Source of the DNA: Paracoccus sediminicola | GTDB taxonomy: Bacteria > Pseudomonadota > Alphaproteobacteria > Rhodobacterales > Rhodobacteraceae | Length of the DNA stretch: 64,000 nucleotides | Direction: 5' to 3' | Assembly (NCBI RefSeq): GCF_027912835.1 | Contig: NZ_CP115768.1 | Span: forward strand, 930,001-994,000 | Shown here: one piece after another, positions 45,976-55,034 of the stretch | How the letters are laid out: each line of letters starts with the position of its first letter | Position numbering within the stretch: position 1 is the first letter of the stretch | Program-made: the position numbers and the translations under genes | Notes under the pieces: generated by a model | Databases searched by the model: none | Seen by the model: the letters and a program-made list of their open reading frames with translations, nothing else | Told to the model about the DNA's origin: nothing

Positions 45976-46866
45976 TCAGCTGCGGTTCTCGGGGGCGGTC
46001 ACGTCGCGCAGACCGTCGCCCATCAGGTTGATCGCAAGCACCAGCACGAACAGCACCGCGCCGGGGATCAGCACCAGCCACGGCTCGAACAGCATCATGT
46101 TCTTGCCCTCGGACACCATCAGACCCCAACTCGGTGTCGGCGGCTGCACGCCAAGTCCCAGGAAGGACAGCGCCGCCTCCAGCAGGATCGCATGAGCCAT
46201 TTCCAGCGTCACCACAACGATCAGGTTGTTCATGATGTTGGGCATGATTTCCGAGAGCAGGATCCGTGGCGTCGAGCAGCCGATAGACCGCGCGGCGGCG
46301 ACGAATTCCCGGCCCCGGATCTGCAATGTCGAGGCGCGCATGACCACGGCGAACCGGTCCCAGAGCAGCAGGCCCAGCACTGCGATCACCACGGTCAGGG
46401 AACCGCCGAGGATGGCGACAACGGCAAGCGCCACCAGCACCACCGGCATGGCCAGTCGCACATTGATCAGAAACGTCACCACCGTATCGACCCAACCGCC
46501 GAAATACCCGGCCGCCACGCCCATCGCCGTTCCGATCAGCCCCGAGATCAGCGCGGCCACCGCGCCGATCAGCAGCGAGACCCGCGCGCCATAGATCAGC
46601 CGCGACAGGTAATCCCGCCCAAGATGATCGGTGCCAAGCGGATGCTCCCACGTGCCACCCATAAAGACCGGGCGCAGCATCCGGTCTCCGAGGCTTTGCG
46701 CATAGGGATCATGCGGTGCCAGAACCGGAGCGAGAATGGCGATGACGACGAGGACAGAGAGGAATATCGCGCCGATCAGAAAGCCCTGATGGCCGAACAT
46801 GCGGGCGCGGAGTTGTTGGCGCGGGGTCGGGCCGGTGATCTCCTGGACGTCGGGCAGGGCGGTCAT
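45976..46866 (-). CDS. Peptide ABC permease, DppC type (system 2)
   Basis: 296-aa permease with HPLGTDHLGRDYLSRLIYGAR typical of DppC, six helices, EAA loop ARSIGCSTPRILLSEIMPNIM and C-terminal INLMGDGLRD. One base separates it from the DppB stop. Confidence 0.93.
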   Translation of the reverse strand: MTALPDVQEITGPTPRQQLRARMFGHQGFLIGAIFLSVLVVIAILAPVLAPHDPYAQSLGDRMLRPVFMGGTWEHPLGTDHLGRDYLSRLIYGARVSLLIGAVAALISGLIGTAMGVAAGYFGGWVDTVVTFLINVRLAMPVVLVALAVVAILGGSLTVVIAVLGLLLWDRFAVVMRASTLQIRGREFVAAARSIGCSTPRILLSEIMPNIMNNLIVVVTLEMAHAILLEAALSFLGLGVQPPTPSWGLMVSEGKNMMLFEPWLVLIPGAVLFVLVLAINLMGDGLRDVTAPENRS

Positions 46867-46867
46867 G

Positions 46868-47785
46868 TCAGGAACTCCGCATCCGTGGGTCCAGCCAGGC
46901 GTTCATCACGTCGGCGAGGAAGGTGAAAACGATATAGAACAGCGCGAAGACGAGGATCAGCGCCTGCACCGTGGGAAGATCGTTCCGGCCGATGGATTCC
47001 CAGGCGAGATAGCCTGCGCCGTGCAGCGCAAAGACCGACTCGACCACGATGGACCCGCCCAGCATGAACCCCATCTGCACAGCGGCCAGCGACACCACCG
47101 GGATGATCGCATTGCGCAGCGCGTGTTTGAACAGCACCTTGCTTTCCGACGCCCCCTTGGCCCGCGCGGTGCGGATATAGTCGGCGGACAGGACTTCAAG
47201 CATCCCGGCGCGGGTCAGCCGCATGATGGCCGGCATCGCGTAATAGCCAAGCACGATGGTCGGCAGGATGAAATGCCGCCAGCTATCGGCGCCCGACGCG
47301 GGCAGCACTCCGAGCTGGATCGCGAAGACCACGATCAGGATCAGCCCGAACCAGAAGCTGGGCATGGCCTGACCGGCGACAGAGAGAAACAGCGCCAGCC
47401 TGTCGATCAGTGAATTCGGCCGGATCGCGGCAATCACCCCCAGAGGCACCGCCGTGACAAGGGCAAAGACGATCCCGCACACCCCGAGCGTCATCGTTAC
47501 CGACAACCGCTCGGCAATCAGATCCGCGACGGGCAGGCGGAAATAATAGCTCTGTCCGAAATCGAGCTGAAGCGCGCTCCATAACCAGTCGCCATATTGC
47601 ACCAGCATCGGACGGTCGAAGCCGTAAAGCTCGCGGATCGCGGCGACATCCTCGGCATTGGCGCTTTCGCCGGCCATGGCGATGGCGGGGTCACCCGACA
47701 GGTAGAGAAGGCTGAAGCTGATGAAAGAGACCGTCAGCGCGACTAGCAGCGCGAGACCGAGCCTCTTGAGAATAAAGCGAAGCAT
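46868..47785 (-). CDS. Peptide ABC permease, DppB type (system 2)
   Basis: 305-aa permease starting MLRFILKRLGLALLVALTVSF, EAA loop TARAKGASESKVLFKHALRNA and C-terminal WLDPRMRSS. 69 nt downstream of the binding protein gene. Confidence 0.94.
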   Translation of the reverse strand: MLRFILKRLGLALLVALTVSFISFSLLYLSGDPAIAMAGESANAEDVAAIRELYGFDRPMLVQYGDWLWSALQLDFGQSYYFRLPVADLIAERLSVTMTLGVCGIVFALVTAVPLGVIAAIRPNSLIDRLALFLSVAGQAMPSFWFGLILIVVFAIQLGVLPASGADSWRHFILPTIVLGYYAMPAIMRLTRAGMLEVLSADYIRTARAKGASESKVLFKHALRNAIIPVVSLAAVQMGFMLGGSIVVESVFALHGAGYLAWESIGRNDLPTVQALILVFALFYIVFTFLADVMNAWLDPRMRSS

Positions 47786-47854
47786 CCTGCCTTCTCCTTC
47801 CTGCGGGCTGACACACGGCCCGAAGGCCGTGCGCTAATGCTGGCATAGATGCGA

Positions 47855-49369
47855 TCAGTTCCAGCTCATGGTGTGGAACCGCAGCACCTCGTCGGCCGTC
47901 GGGGTATAGGACACCTCGTCCGTGAACACGTAATTCGTGTTGTAGGAGAACATCGGCGCCCAGAAAGCCTGATCGGCGATGCGCTGAAGCGCGTTGCGAT
48001 AATGCTCTTCGCGCACGGCGGGATCGGTCGAGCTGTCGGCGATGTTCAGCTCTTCCAGCACCTCGTCATCGCGCGCATCGTCCAACTCGCCATGCTTGAA
48101 GAACTGGCTCACCATGGCCGAGGCATCATTGACCGAGAACGACCCCCATGTCTGGAACGAGATCGGCACCTCGCCCTTCATGTTGAGATCGCGCAGCGCC
48201 GAATATTGCAGCATCTTGAAGTCGGTGGTGATACCGATCGCGTTCAGATAGCTGGTGATGGCCTCGGCATATTCGCGATCGCGATAGGCGTAGAACTCGG
48301 TGGTGAACCCGTCCGGATAGCCGGCCTCGGCCAGCAGTTCCTTTGCCTTCTCGGGATCGTATTCATATTCGGTCACCTCCTGCGAACAGCCGAACTGGCT
48401 GGGGAAACAGGCGGTGTGGACCGGGATGGACTTGCCCTTCAGCAACTCATCGACGAGCTCCTGCCGGTTGATCGCGTGGTTGACGGCCTTGCGCACCTCG
48501 ATCTTGGTGAACGGGTTGTCTTCACCGGACCGGCCCGCCGCATCCATCGCAAGATAACCGACGCGCATGGTGCTTTCATTGGCGACGGTGAACTGGTCCA
48601 TCTGCTCAAGCCGCTCGGCCTGATCCGAGGGCACCTGCCAGATCAGGTCAAGCTGCCCGCTGAAGATCTCGGCGATCTGGGTGTTCACATCGGGGATGGT
48701 GCGGATATCGATATTGCCGATGCTCGGCTGGCCCTTCGGTCCGTCGAAATAGTTTTCGTTCTTTTCGAGCACGAAGCGCTTGCCCGGCTCGACGCTGACC
48801 ACCTTGTAGGGGCCGGTGCCCACAGGTTCGAGCCCCATGCCCGAAGGACCGACCTCTTCATAGTAATCCGATGGATAGATCGAGACCGGACCCGAAAGAT
48901 ATTCCAGAGCGGCGGGGAAGGGCTCTCGCGTGTTGATCCGAACCGTGAAGTCGTCGATCTTCTCGGCGCTCTCCATCCAGTTCACGTTGCGCTGGGTCAC
49001 CGCGCCATTGGATTCGTCGGCAACGAAATTCACCGTATAGACGACGTCGTCGGCGTTGAACGCGCTGCCGTCATGGAAGGTGACGCCCTCGCGCAGCTTG
49101 AGTTCCAGCGTCGTGTCGTCGATCCATTCCCAGTCGGTCGCCAGGTTGCCGGTATACTCGCCGGTCTGCGGATCCGCATAGATCAGCCCGTCCCAGATCG
49201 CCCGTTGCAGCACGACGCCTTCACGGGCCGAGTTGAAATAGCTGTCGACGCTTTCCAGCTCTTTGGTGAAGGCGGCGCGCAGCGTGTCATTGGCCTTGTC
49301 CGCCCAGCCTGCCCCTGCGGCAACCATCGCCACTGCCGCAGCGCTGCTCGCGAGAATTTTCCGTGTCAT
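47855..49369 (-). CDS. Peptide ABC transporter substrate-binding protein (system 2)
   Basis: 504-aa SBP_bac_5-family periplasmic protein. Signal peptide MTRKILASSAAAVAMVAAGAGWA, then NDTLRAAFTKELESVD, DTTLELKLREGVTFHDGS (family signature) and a C-terminal lobe. ATG 49369 has GGGAGG 5 nt upstream, so it is chosen over a TTG/GTG start farther out. It heads an operon of SBP, DppB, DppC, DppD, DppF, GGT and M20 peptidase. Confidence 0.93.
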   Translation of the reverse strand: MTRKILASSAAAVAMVAAGAGWADKANDTLRAAFTKELESVDSYFNSAREGVVLQRAIWDGLIYADPQTGEYTGNLATDWEWIDDTTLELKLREGVTFHDGSAFNADDVVYTVNFVADESNGAVTQRNVNWMESAEKIDDFTVRINTREPFPAALEYLSGPVSIYPSDYYEEVGPSGMGLEPVGTGPYKVVSVEPGKRFVLEKNENYFDGPKGQPSIGNIDIRTIPDVNTQIAEIFSGQLDLIWQVPSDQAERLEQMDQFTVANESTMRVGYLAMDAAGRSGEDNPFTKIEVRKAVNHAINRQELVDELLKGKSIPVHTACFPSQFGCSQEVTEYEYDPEKAKELLAEAGYPDGFTTEFYAYRDREYAEAITSYLNAIGITTDFKMLQYSALRDLNMKGEVPISFQTWGSFSVNDASAMVSQFFKHGELDDARDDEVLEELNIADSSTDPAVREEHYRNALQRIADQAFWAPMFSYNTNYVFTDEVSYTPTADEVLRFHTMSWN

Positions 49370-49853
49370 ATCAACCTCCCTGTCGATTTTTCGACCCGCG
49401 CGCACACACCCTCCGGCCCGGCGGCGCGCCGTTTACCCAAAGCCAGTTGGCATCAGGAAGACTGTCTCCGTCAAGGGCAGGGTGCGGGGATGGATGGAAA
49501 TAGGGCGCGCGGGATATTGCCGGTGCGTGCGGCATGTCGGCAAAACCTTGGTGAATAAGATGGCGGTAGCGCGATTCTCACGAAAAGCCGGTCAGAAAGA
49601 CAGCCATCAGATCACTGACAGAAAATGTGCCAGGCCGCGTTAAGTCAGCTGCGGCGACACTTCGTTGAAGCCGGCTGGGGTAGACGCGGTGCTTCGCCTT
49701 ACCTCACGCTGCCGGGCCGGCCAGTGACGGACGAGGACGGTATCAACGCAATGCCTCCCCCTGTCTGCGCCACGGCGGTGAGCCGTCACTGCCAGAGGAT
49801 CCCGAGGGCGGGATTGGCTGAGCGTCAATCTATAAGATAGAAGTTAATGATTA
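49370..49853. other. 484-nt host intergenic region left of the island
   Basis: Upstream of the system 2 binding protein and before the left attachment repeat. It has host-like GC content. No open frame here has family features, codon periodicity or a ribosome site that I trust. It should contain the promoter of the system 2 operon, but I cannot place it. Confidence 0.5.
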
Positions 49854-49871
49854 ATGGCGGAGACGAAGGGA
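49854..49871. other. Distal attachment repeat of the island
   Basis: 18-bp direct copy of the tRNA-Ser 3' end. Sequence then diverges (GGCTCC here, TTCGAA in the tRNA), as expected for the distal att site. Confidence 0.85.
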
Positions 49872-50448
49872 GGCTCCACCACAAATCTAAGCCTTTGACT
49901 TAACTGGACATACAAGAGCGAAGGTTGCTCGTGTGTCTCACTTTGTGTGCCACTGTGTAGCCCGGATGTTTCGGAAAAGTCAAAGGTATCTGTTTGGGTA
50001 ACCGGAGAAGGTTTTATCCATGGTTTCAGCTTAAGTGTCCGAAAAGTATAAATATTCTTGGATGTAGGTGGATGTGATATTGGTTTTTGGATTGCGTGTT
50101 TGGAAGCTGGATACATCGAAGATTGAGATGAAGCAGGAAGGCAATCGGTTTTGAATATATATTGTAAGATATTGATTATAAATGATTTAATAAAGCAGAT
50201 GATTGATTATCTGGCCAGACAGATACTGCATGGCCTTCTGTCCTATAGGTGGCGCGATAGATTTATCTCATGGAAACAAGAGGATGGCTTAAGGCGGCAG
50301 CGAACACCGTACAACCTCTTGTCCTATAGTATCGGGGAGTGCTTTCGGGACGCATCGGCTTGTTGCAAGGCTGTGTCGGCTGTTAGGCTAGTTATGATGG
50401 AAAACAGATAGATACCGGACGCCGGGACGTTCGTCCGGGGCAAGTTGG
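49872..50448. other. AT-rich left flank of the island, no convincing gene
   Basis: 577 nt with clearly lower GC than the host. Two short open frames (49844-50116 minus, 50151-50411 plus with a TTG start) lack recognisable domains and ribosome sites. TGTCCTATAG is repeated directly at 50239-50248 and 50330-50339, 91 nt apart. Could contain integrase arm sites or a decayed gene. Confidence 0.5.
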
Positions 50449-51147
50449 TCAGGCTGAAAAAAGCCAACGCATAAGGCCGTAGACTGCCCCCAGCGCCACC
50501 CCTGCCATAGCGAAAAAGAACGCGACGACGATGGGAACGGCCCATATTTCATAGTAGCTGAGGACGCCCAGCCTCGGGACGACAAGTCCGAAAACAAACC
50601 CCGCCCCCGCGCCGCGCACGCCCCAGCGCGCGCCTGTGAAGATGATCGCCTGCAAGGCAGACCTCAGCGCGTCCTTGTTGGCTTCGATCTTCTCAAACCC
50701 GGCATGGTAGGTGTCTGTCAGAACGGACGGGGCATGGGGGAAAGTCCGGTGCGCTGCAGTAGTAGATTGGCCCTCGGAAAAATCTGCCGCAAAATCTTGA
50801 GAACGGTTCGTCTGGGCCTGCGCTTGTGACAGGTGCGCCATGTCCAAGCGCGTATCGCCACTGTCGATTGCGAAACCGCGTTGTCGGGCTTCGTCAATCC
50901 AAGGCAGTTGTTTGCCTTCAGTCATGCGGTTGGCCTTGTCTGTCGCGTATTCGATAGCTGCAACGTCCGTTTCAGGTGTTGAGTGCTTGGTGAACAACCG
51001 GGCGACTTTTCCGTTTGCCTCGTCTGTATTCGCTCCACTGTCCAGCAAGTCGAGAAAGTGAACCGCCCGGACAAACCTCTGAGCGCGGCGCTTGTTGGAG
51101 TACCAGACCAGCGCCGTCCCGATGCAGAGGATAACCACGATCCACAT
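50449..51147 (-). CDS. Island membrane protein of unknown function
   Basis: 232-aa protein with one N-terminal helix (MWIVVILCIGTALVWYS), a hydrophilic middle of about 130 residues, and two C-terminal helices (for example FVFGLVVPRLGVL and VVAFFFAMAGVALGAVYGLM). ATG 51147 follows GGAAGGG. I recognise no family. It lies at the far end of the island from the integrase and is divergent from the small XRE gene. An effector or envelope role linked to defence is only a guess. Confidence 0.6.
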   Translation of the reverse strand: MWIVVILCIGTALVWYSNKRRAQRFVRAVHFLDLLDSGANTDEANGKVARLFTKHSTPETDVAAIEYATDKANRMTEGKQLPWIDEARQRGFAIDSGDTRLDMAHLSQAQAQTNRSQDFAADFSEGQSTTAAHRTFPHAPSVLTDTYHAGFEKIEANKDALRSALQAIIFTGARWGVRGAGAGFVFGLVVPRLGVLSYYEIWAVPIVVAFFFAMAGVALGAVYGLMRWLFSA

Positions 51148-51256
51148 ATGAAGCCCTTCCAATCCGACGACCGCCCTCGGCCCCAACGGCCCGGATAGCC
51201 TGATTATCCTAAGTTGGGATTACCCGACTGCCTGCACCCGATCAACAGGCAGTCAC

Positions 51257-51511
51257 TTGAGCAAGACCCTTCGCACACCGGAACACGTCTACCTGTGCCA
51301 GCGGCTTAGGCAGGTGCGCGTTGATGCGGGGCTGACCCAAGCGGACTTGGCCGAACGGCTGCACAAGCCGCAATCCTTCGTGGCGAAGGTCGAGACGCAG
51401 GAACGCAGGCTCGACGTGATCGAGTTCGCCAAGTGGATGGCAGCCTGCGACGGCTTGGACGCGGTGTCGGAGATCGTGGCGACCATAGCAAAAGGGCAGG
51501 CCGACGCCTGA
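51257..51511 (+). CDS. Small XRE-family HTH regulator
   Basis: 84-aa single HTH_3 domain: RLRQVRVDAGLTQADLAERL, then KPQSFVAKVETQERRLDVIEF as recognition helix region. Start appears to be TTG at 51257. Divergent from the membrane protein gene with a 109-nt gap, so it may repress it or the island genes. Confidence 0.75.
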   Translation: MSKTLRTPEHVYLCQRLRQVRVDAGLTQADLAERLHKPQSFVAKVETQERRLDVIEFAKWMAACDGLDAVSEIVATIAKGQADA

Positions 51512-51572
51512 ACGCGATTTCCGGGCGTGTGAGGCTCGTTGTGGTTTTTCGGTCGCCATACCAAACCAGAGT

Positions 51573-51803
51573 ATGACTAGGCCGCTCGCCGCTTGGGCTG
51601 CCGACTACAACACCGAGCGTCCGCATTCGGCCTTGGGCTACCAGACCCCGGCTGACTACGCACGGGCCCTGACCACCGCAATCGCCCGCCCCGCTGCGCG
51701 AGATGAAAGCTCCGCGCGTCGGGCGATTGCTCAACCTGCGCCAATCGGCATAAACACTAACCGGGCTCCGGTCGCGGCTGGATGAAAGTTCAGCGGTAGG
51801 TCA
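51573..51803 (+). pseudogene. IS3-family transposase C-terminal remnant with right end
   Basis: The reading frame encodes the end of an IS3 OrfB integrase: WAADYNTERPHSALGYQTPADYA is the conserved tail (key NTERPHSALGYQTP). The rest of OrfB, including the DDE core, and OrfA are missing. The stop is at 51785 and GGTAGGTCA at 51795-51803 looks like the right terminal repeat (IS3 members often begin TGACCT). A left end was not found. Confidence 0.8.
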
Positions 51804-51976
51804 GAAAAGCTTCAATGCTCTGCCAAGTCGCAGGGCCACGCCCTTGGGCGGAAGGGACAATGTGGGAAACTGCGGCCTTGTCGGTGAAGAAATGACCGCT
51901 CAAAAAATCCGGCTCATTTTCCAGCGGTCCGGAAAACTCGAAAACTACTCAGCACGCAAGACTTCCGTCGATATAC

Positions 51977-54058
51977 CTATACAGCCTGCTGAAGCCATTC
52001 CCTTTCAAAGTCCGAGAGTTGCGATGTTGGGGATTGGCACTCGTCCAATAGCCGTGCCCTAAGTCTAGGCTTATCGTCGCCTTCGACGTAGTAGCGTTCA
52101 GATATCTGTATTGGAACACCTTCCTCATCTAGCTCCTTAAGAACTTCAGGGCGGAACCAACTGGCGACACTTCCAAGGAATAGGCTGTAGTCAGCTTGCG
52201 GGGCGACTTGACGAACGAAAAGTTCCACAAGCGCGAAGTTCTGAGGTAAGCCATATTCACATGCTCTGAGGAACTTAAAGATGTTGTCTTGTTCTTCGGG
52301 CTTGCCGGGGTAGCTCGCGTCTTGGGTTAGCAAAAAGCCTTTAAAGGACGATGCTTGTCTGAGCTTATTGATAAGCGTGGCAAGTTGCTTTGTGCTGTAT
52401 GCTCCAAATGCGCCAACCTTTTGCGGCTCACAGAAAACGTCGCATACTTCCTTTATTTCTGGCCAACTTGGCCAGTTGCTCCATATCAGCCGATCACTTT
52501 GCCTCAAAGACCGACGAACTGCCTCTTTTATCAGTATCGACGTCTCAAGTCCAATCGAAGACGCAAGTTTTAAGTCATCGCCGTCGAGTTCAAGTCGATC
52601 TCTATAGTAACGGAACCGGTCGTCTGACCGGTCTGAGCGATCAGGTTTATCAATGTGTATGATGTATTCATCAGGAAAGTCATCATCATCTGAGAACATG
52701 GTGGGGTTAACTTCGAGTTCGGTTTGCTCAGGCACATCATTGAAGACCATAACTTGTCCGATATGATGTTGCCCGAGACGACCCGCACGCCCTCTAATGT
52801 TCGAGAACGTAAAAAAGTCATAACTGTCGCGATTGATTGTCTTGTCATAGATCATGACGGTTTTCGCAGCAGTGTTTACGCCTTCGATCAGAGTTGAGGT
52901 ACATAGCAAAACTGGCAGCTTTTCTTGATTAAATAATCTGACCATATGTGCCGCAATGGCACGAGGTATGCGCCCATGGTGGACACCAAACCCATATTCA
53001 ACAGCCTCAGAGAGGAAGTTCTTTCTTCCGATGTTTTCCTTGAGCCAAGCTGAAAAGTCTCCGCTCAGTTCGGAGACAGCCATCTTTTCGGATAGTTCGA
53101 TAGCCAGCTTGTTCGCCTTTCCCGGTGATGAAACAAAAACGAGAGCAGGCCAGTTCTTGTCTTCGCCAATCTCGTCAATCAACCGTCCACGTTTGTCAGC
53201 AATATCTTTAAGGTCGAGAGTGTCTACTGCGACCGTTGAAAAACGTGTTTTGAGAAACTCGAAGTTCCATCGCGCATCCGGCGCGACAGAAACCTTATCA
53301 ATGTTTGGTCCCAAAAAGAAGAACTGCTTTGAACGCTTGAGTAGTCGATACACTGCCGCATTAAGCGTAACGCTGCGGTCATCACGCCTTGCAGGATCAA
53401 GTTTATAGAACTCGTCAACAACTGTTAGGTCTAAACGTCCCAAGTCTTCGCGATAGATTAGTCTCTCTTGTGTCCCGAGGAATATGGTGGGCCCGTCTGA
53501 TGAAGTTTCGCTTTGGTGCATCACGATATTGAACCTGTCTGCAAAGCGATGACGAAAGCGCCGCCGGAACTCGTCAAGAAGCGCGATGGTTGGCAGTACC
53601 ACTGCAATGCGTTGATACTTGTTTGTAGCAAGCAATGCATCGACAAGTAGGCTCTTGCCGAAACTTGTAGGCGCACTGAGAATAAGGTTGCGCCCGGAAA
53701 GCAGTGCATCCAATGCGTTTATCTGTTCACGATGAAAAGTTACGCCATCAAGCTCATATGCTGTTGCGGCCTCGGCTACAAAGGCATCGCTTGCATCAGC
53801 GTTTTTGATATCAATGTAGTTCCATAAGCCCGTCGATCTTGCCAACGAACTGACCAACTGCTGAAACGCGCCAAGTTCTTGTGGGTTTCGGCCAACTAGC
53901 TCAGAAAGCCGAGGCACCGCTTCAAGTAACGAGGGATCATCAGTCTGCGTGCTTTGAATGCAGAAAGCCGCCTGCTGAATGGTCTTAAAGGTGGCGCGCT
54001 TTAGTTCCGCACCTTTGAGTGCGTTTAGAGCATTCCAGTCAACCTCAAGTTTAGACAT
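51977..54058 (-). CDS. hamB: Hachiman defence helicase HamB
   Basis: 693-aa superfamily 2 helicase. Walker A APTSFGKS (129-136), Walker B DEFY (215-218) in LTVVDEFYKL in place of DEAD/DEAH, motif IV-V TSTLIEGVNTAAKTVMIYD, motif VI RGRAGRLGQ. The C-terminal third (from about 480) is a helical region specific to HamB. The gene directly follows hamA (9 nt), the standard two-gene Hachiman layout. HamB is thought to sense phage DNA damage or ends and restrain HamA until activated. Base composition is clearly lower in GC than the host. Confidence 0.9.
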   Translation of the reverse strand: MSKLEVDWNALNALKGAELKRATFKTIQQAAFCIQSTQTDDPSLLEAVPRLSELVGRNPQELGAFQQLVSSLARSTGLWNYIDIKNADASDAFVAEAATAYELDGVTFHREQINALDALLSGRNLILSAPTSFGKSLLVDALLATNKYQRIAVVLPTIALLDEFRRRFRHRFADRFNIVMHQSETSSDGPTIFLGTQERLIYREDLGRLDLTVVDEFYKLDPARRDDRSVTLNAAVYRLLKRSKQFFFLGPNIDKVSVAPDARWNFEFLKTRFSTVAVDTLDLKDIADKRGRLIDEIGEDKNWPALVFVSSPGKANKLAIELSEKMAVSELSGDFSAWLKENIGRKNFLSEAVEYGFGVHHGRIPRAIAAHMVRLFNQEKLPVLLCTSTLIEGVNTAAKTVMIYDKTINRDSYDFFTFSNIRGRAGRLGQHHIGQVMVFNDVPEQTELEVNPTMFSDDDDFPDEYIIHIDKPDRSDRSDDRFRYYRDRLELDGDDLKLASSIGLETSILIKEAVRRSLRQSDRLIWSNWPSWPEIKEVCDVFCEPQKVGAFGAYSTKQLATLINKLRQASSFKGFLLTQDASYPGKPEEQDNIFKFLRACEYGLPQNFALVELFVRQVAPQADYSLFLGSVASWFRPEVLKELDEEGVPIQISERYYVEGDDKPRLRARLLDECQSPTSQLSDFEREWLQQAV

Positions 54059-54067
54059 GTTCTTGCC

Positions 54068-54919
54068 CTACTGTTGAAGTGCTTTGAGGCGATTGTCGAA
54101 AGCAGTGTTGAGCTTGTCTTTGTCTCCTAACGGGACATAGATGAGCCTCACCTTGATCTTTTTCGTCAATCCAGATGCTTTGAGTGTTTCCCAAAGAGTT
54201 GCCATCTCTTTCGCTGCCCCCGTTTTGTATTTTTCGCAGGGCTCAGTGTTCTTTTTCGTTGCACCACTGTTTGCTGCGATGAGTACCGGGAAAACAGCAT
54301 TGCTAAAGAGTTCATCAAGAGAGGTTTCGGAGGCTAGCAGCTCTTTGATCTTTGCACTGTGCGGAATGTCGTCCGAGACTTGTGGACCCAGTAGCAACTT
54401 TTCGTTCTTTAAGAAGCCTGCGGTTATATGACTTTCAATAGACGTAATGGCGTCATTTATGGCGCTACTGCGTGTCTTGAAAAACTTAGCCTCACCTAAC
54501 CACAGTTCTATGTCTCCATCGTTGACGTAGCGGACATGAACTAGATCGAATGCTTTCACCGGATCATTTGATGCGCTTAAGTAGTTCACTCGCGCAGCAA
54601 TAGGTATCGTGTCAAAGTAAGTTCTACAAATCGCATGTGCTGCAATCTCACCAACTTCTCCACGGCGTTTGTAGTTTTCGCTTATGTAAACACGTGTAGC
54701 TGCCTGCTTAAGACGCACGTAGTTATTTGTGTGATTGCTGTTTCGCAGTTCATCTGACTTCAGCGCATAGTCAGTAATCCACTCCATAAGATTGTCAGCA
54801 AGCCCATCGCAGCGCCATTCACTGAGTTCAAAACCAGCGCAATAGCTTTCAGATGACTCATCAGCTTCCGTCAGGCGTGTTAGAACGCACGCTGGTTTCA
54901 GCTTGTATGGATGCGACAT
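54068..54919 (-). CDS. hamA: Hachiman defence protein HamA (DUF1837)
   Basis: 283-aa DUF1837 protein with the nuclease-like core of HamA: RRGEVGE (85-91), an acidic residue in VKAFDLVHV (Asp125) and LGEAKFF (Glu143, Lys145), arranged as a PD-(D/E)xK site. The known family cleaves DNA indiscriminately when released by HamB, giving abortive protection. It starts 115 nt downstream of the integrase stop on the same strand and is followed at once by hamB. Confidence 0.9.
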   Translation of the reverse strand: MSHPYKLKPACVLTRLTEADESSESYCAGFELSEWRCDGLADNLMEWITDYALKSDELRNSNHTNNYVRLKQAATRVYISENYKRRGEVGEIAAHAICRTYFDTIPIAARVNYLSASNDPVKAFDLVHVRYVNDGDIELWLGEAKFFKTRSSAINDAITSIESHITAGFLKNEKLLLGPQVSDDIPHSAKIKELLASETSLDELFSNAVFPVLIAANSGATKKNTEPCEKYKTGAAKEMATLWETLKASGLTKKIKVRLIYVPLGDKDKLNTAFDNRLKALQQ

Positions 54920-55034
54920 GCCGATATCTGCTCATTATTGTTTGTTGTCGATAATGCTTCTGTCGAGACTACATCGCAACACCTTTGAGTTGTAGTGATG
55001 CGAAGTAGCACAAGACACCACCGTACTTTGCGCC

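Noticed and set aside
49844..50116. A 90-codon minus-strand frame at the island's left end
   Set aside because: Runs over the att repeat, has no domain or ribosome site and low-complexity Ser/Thr/Pro content.
50151..50411. An 86-codon plus-strand frame in the island
   Set aside because: Only a TTG start without a ribosome site and no family resemblance.
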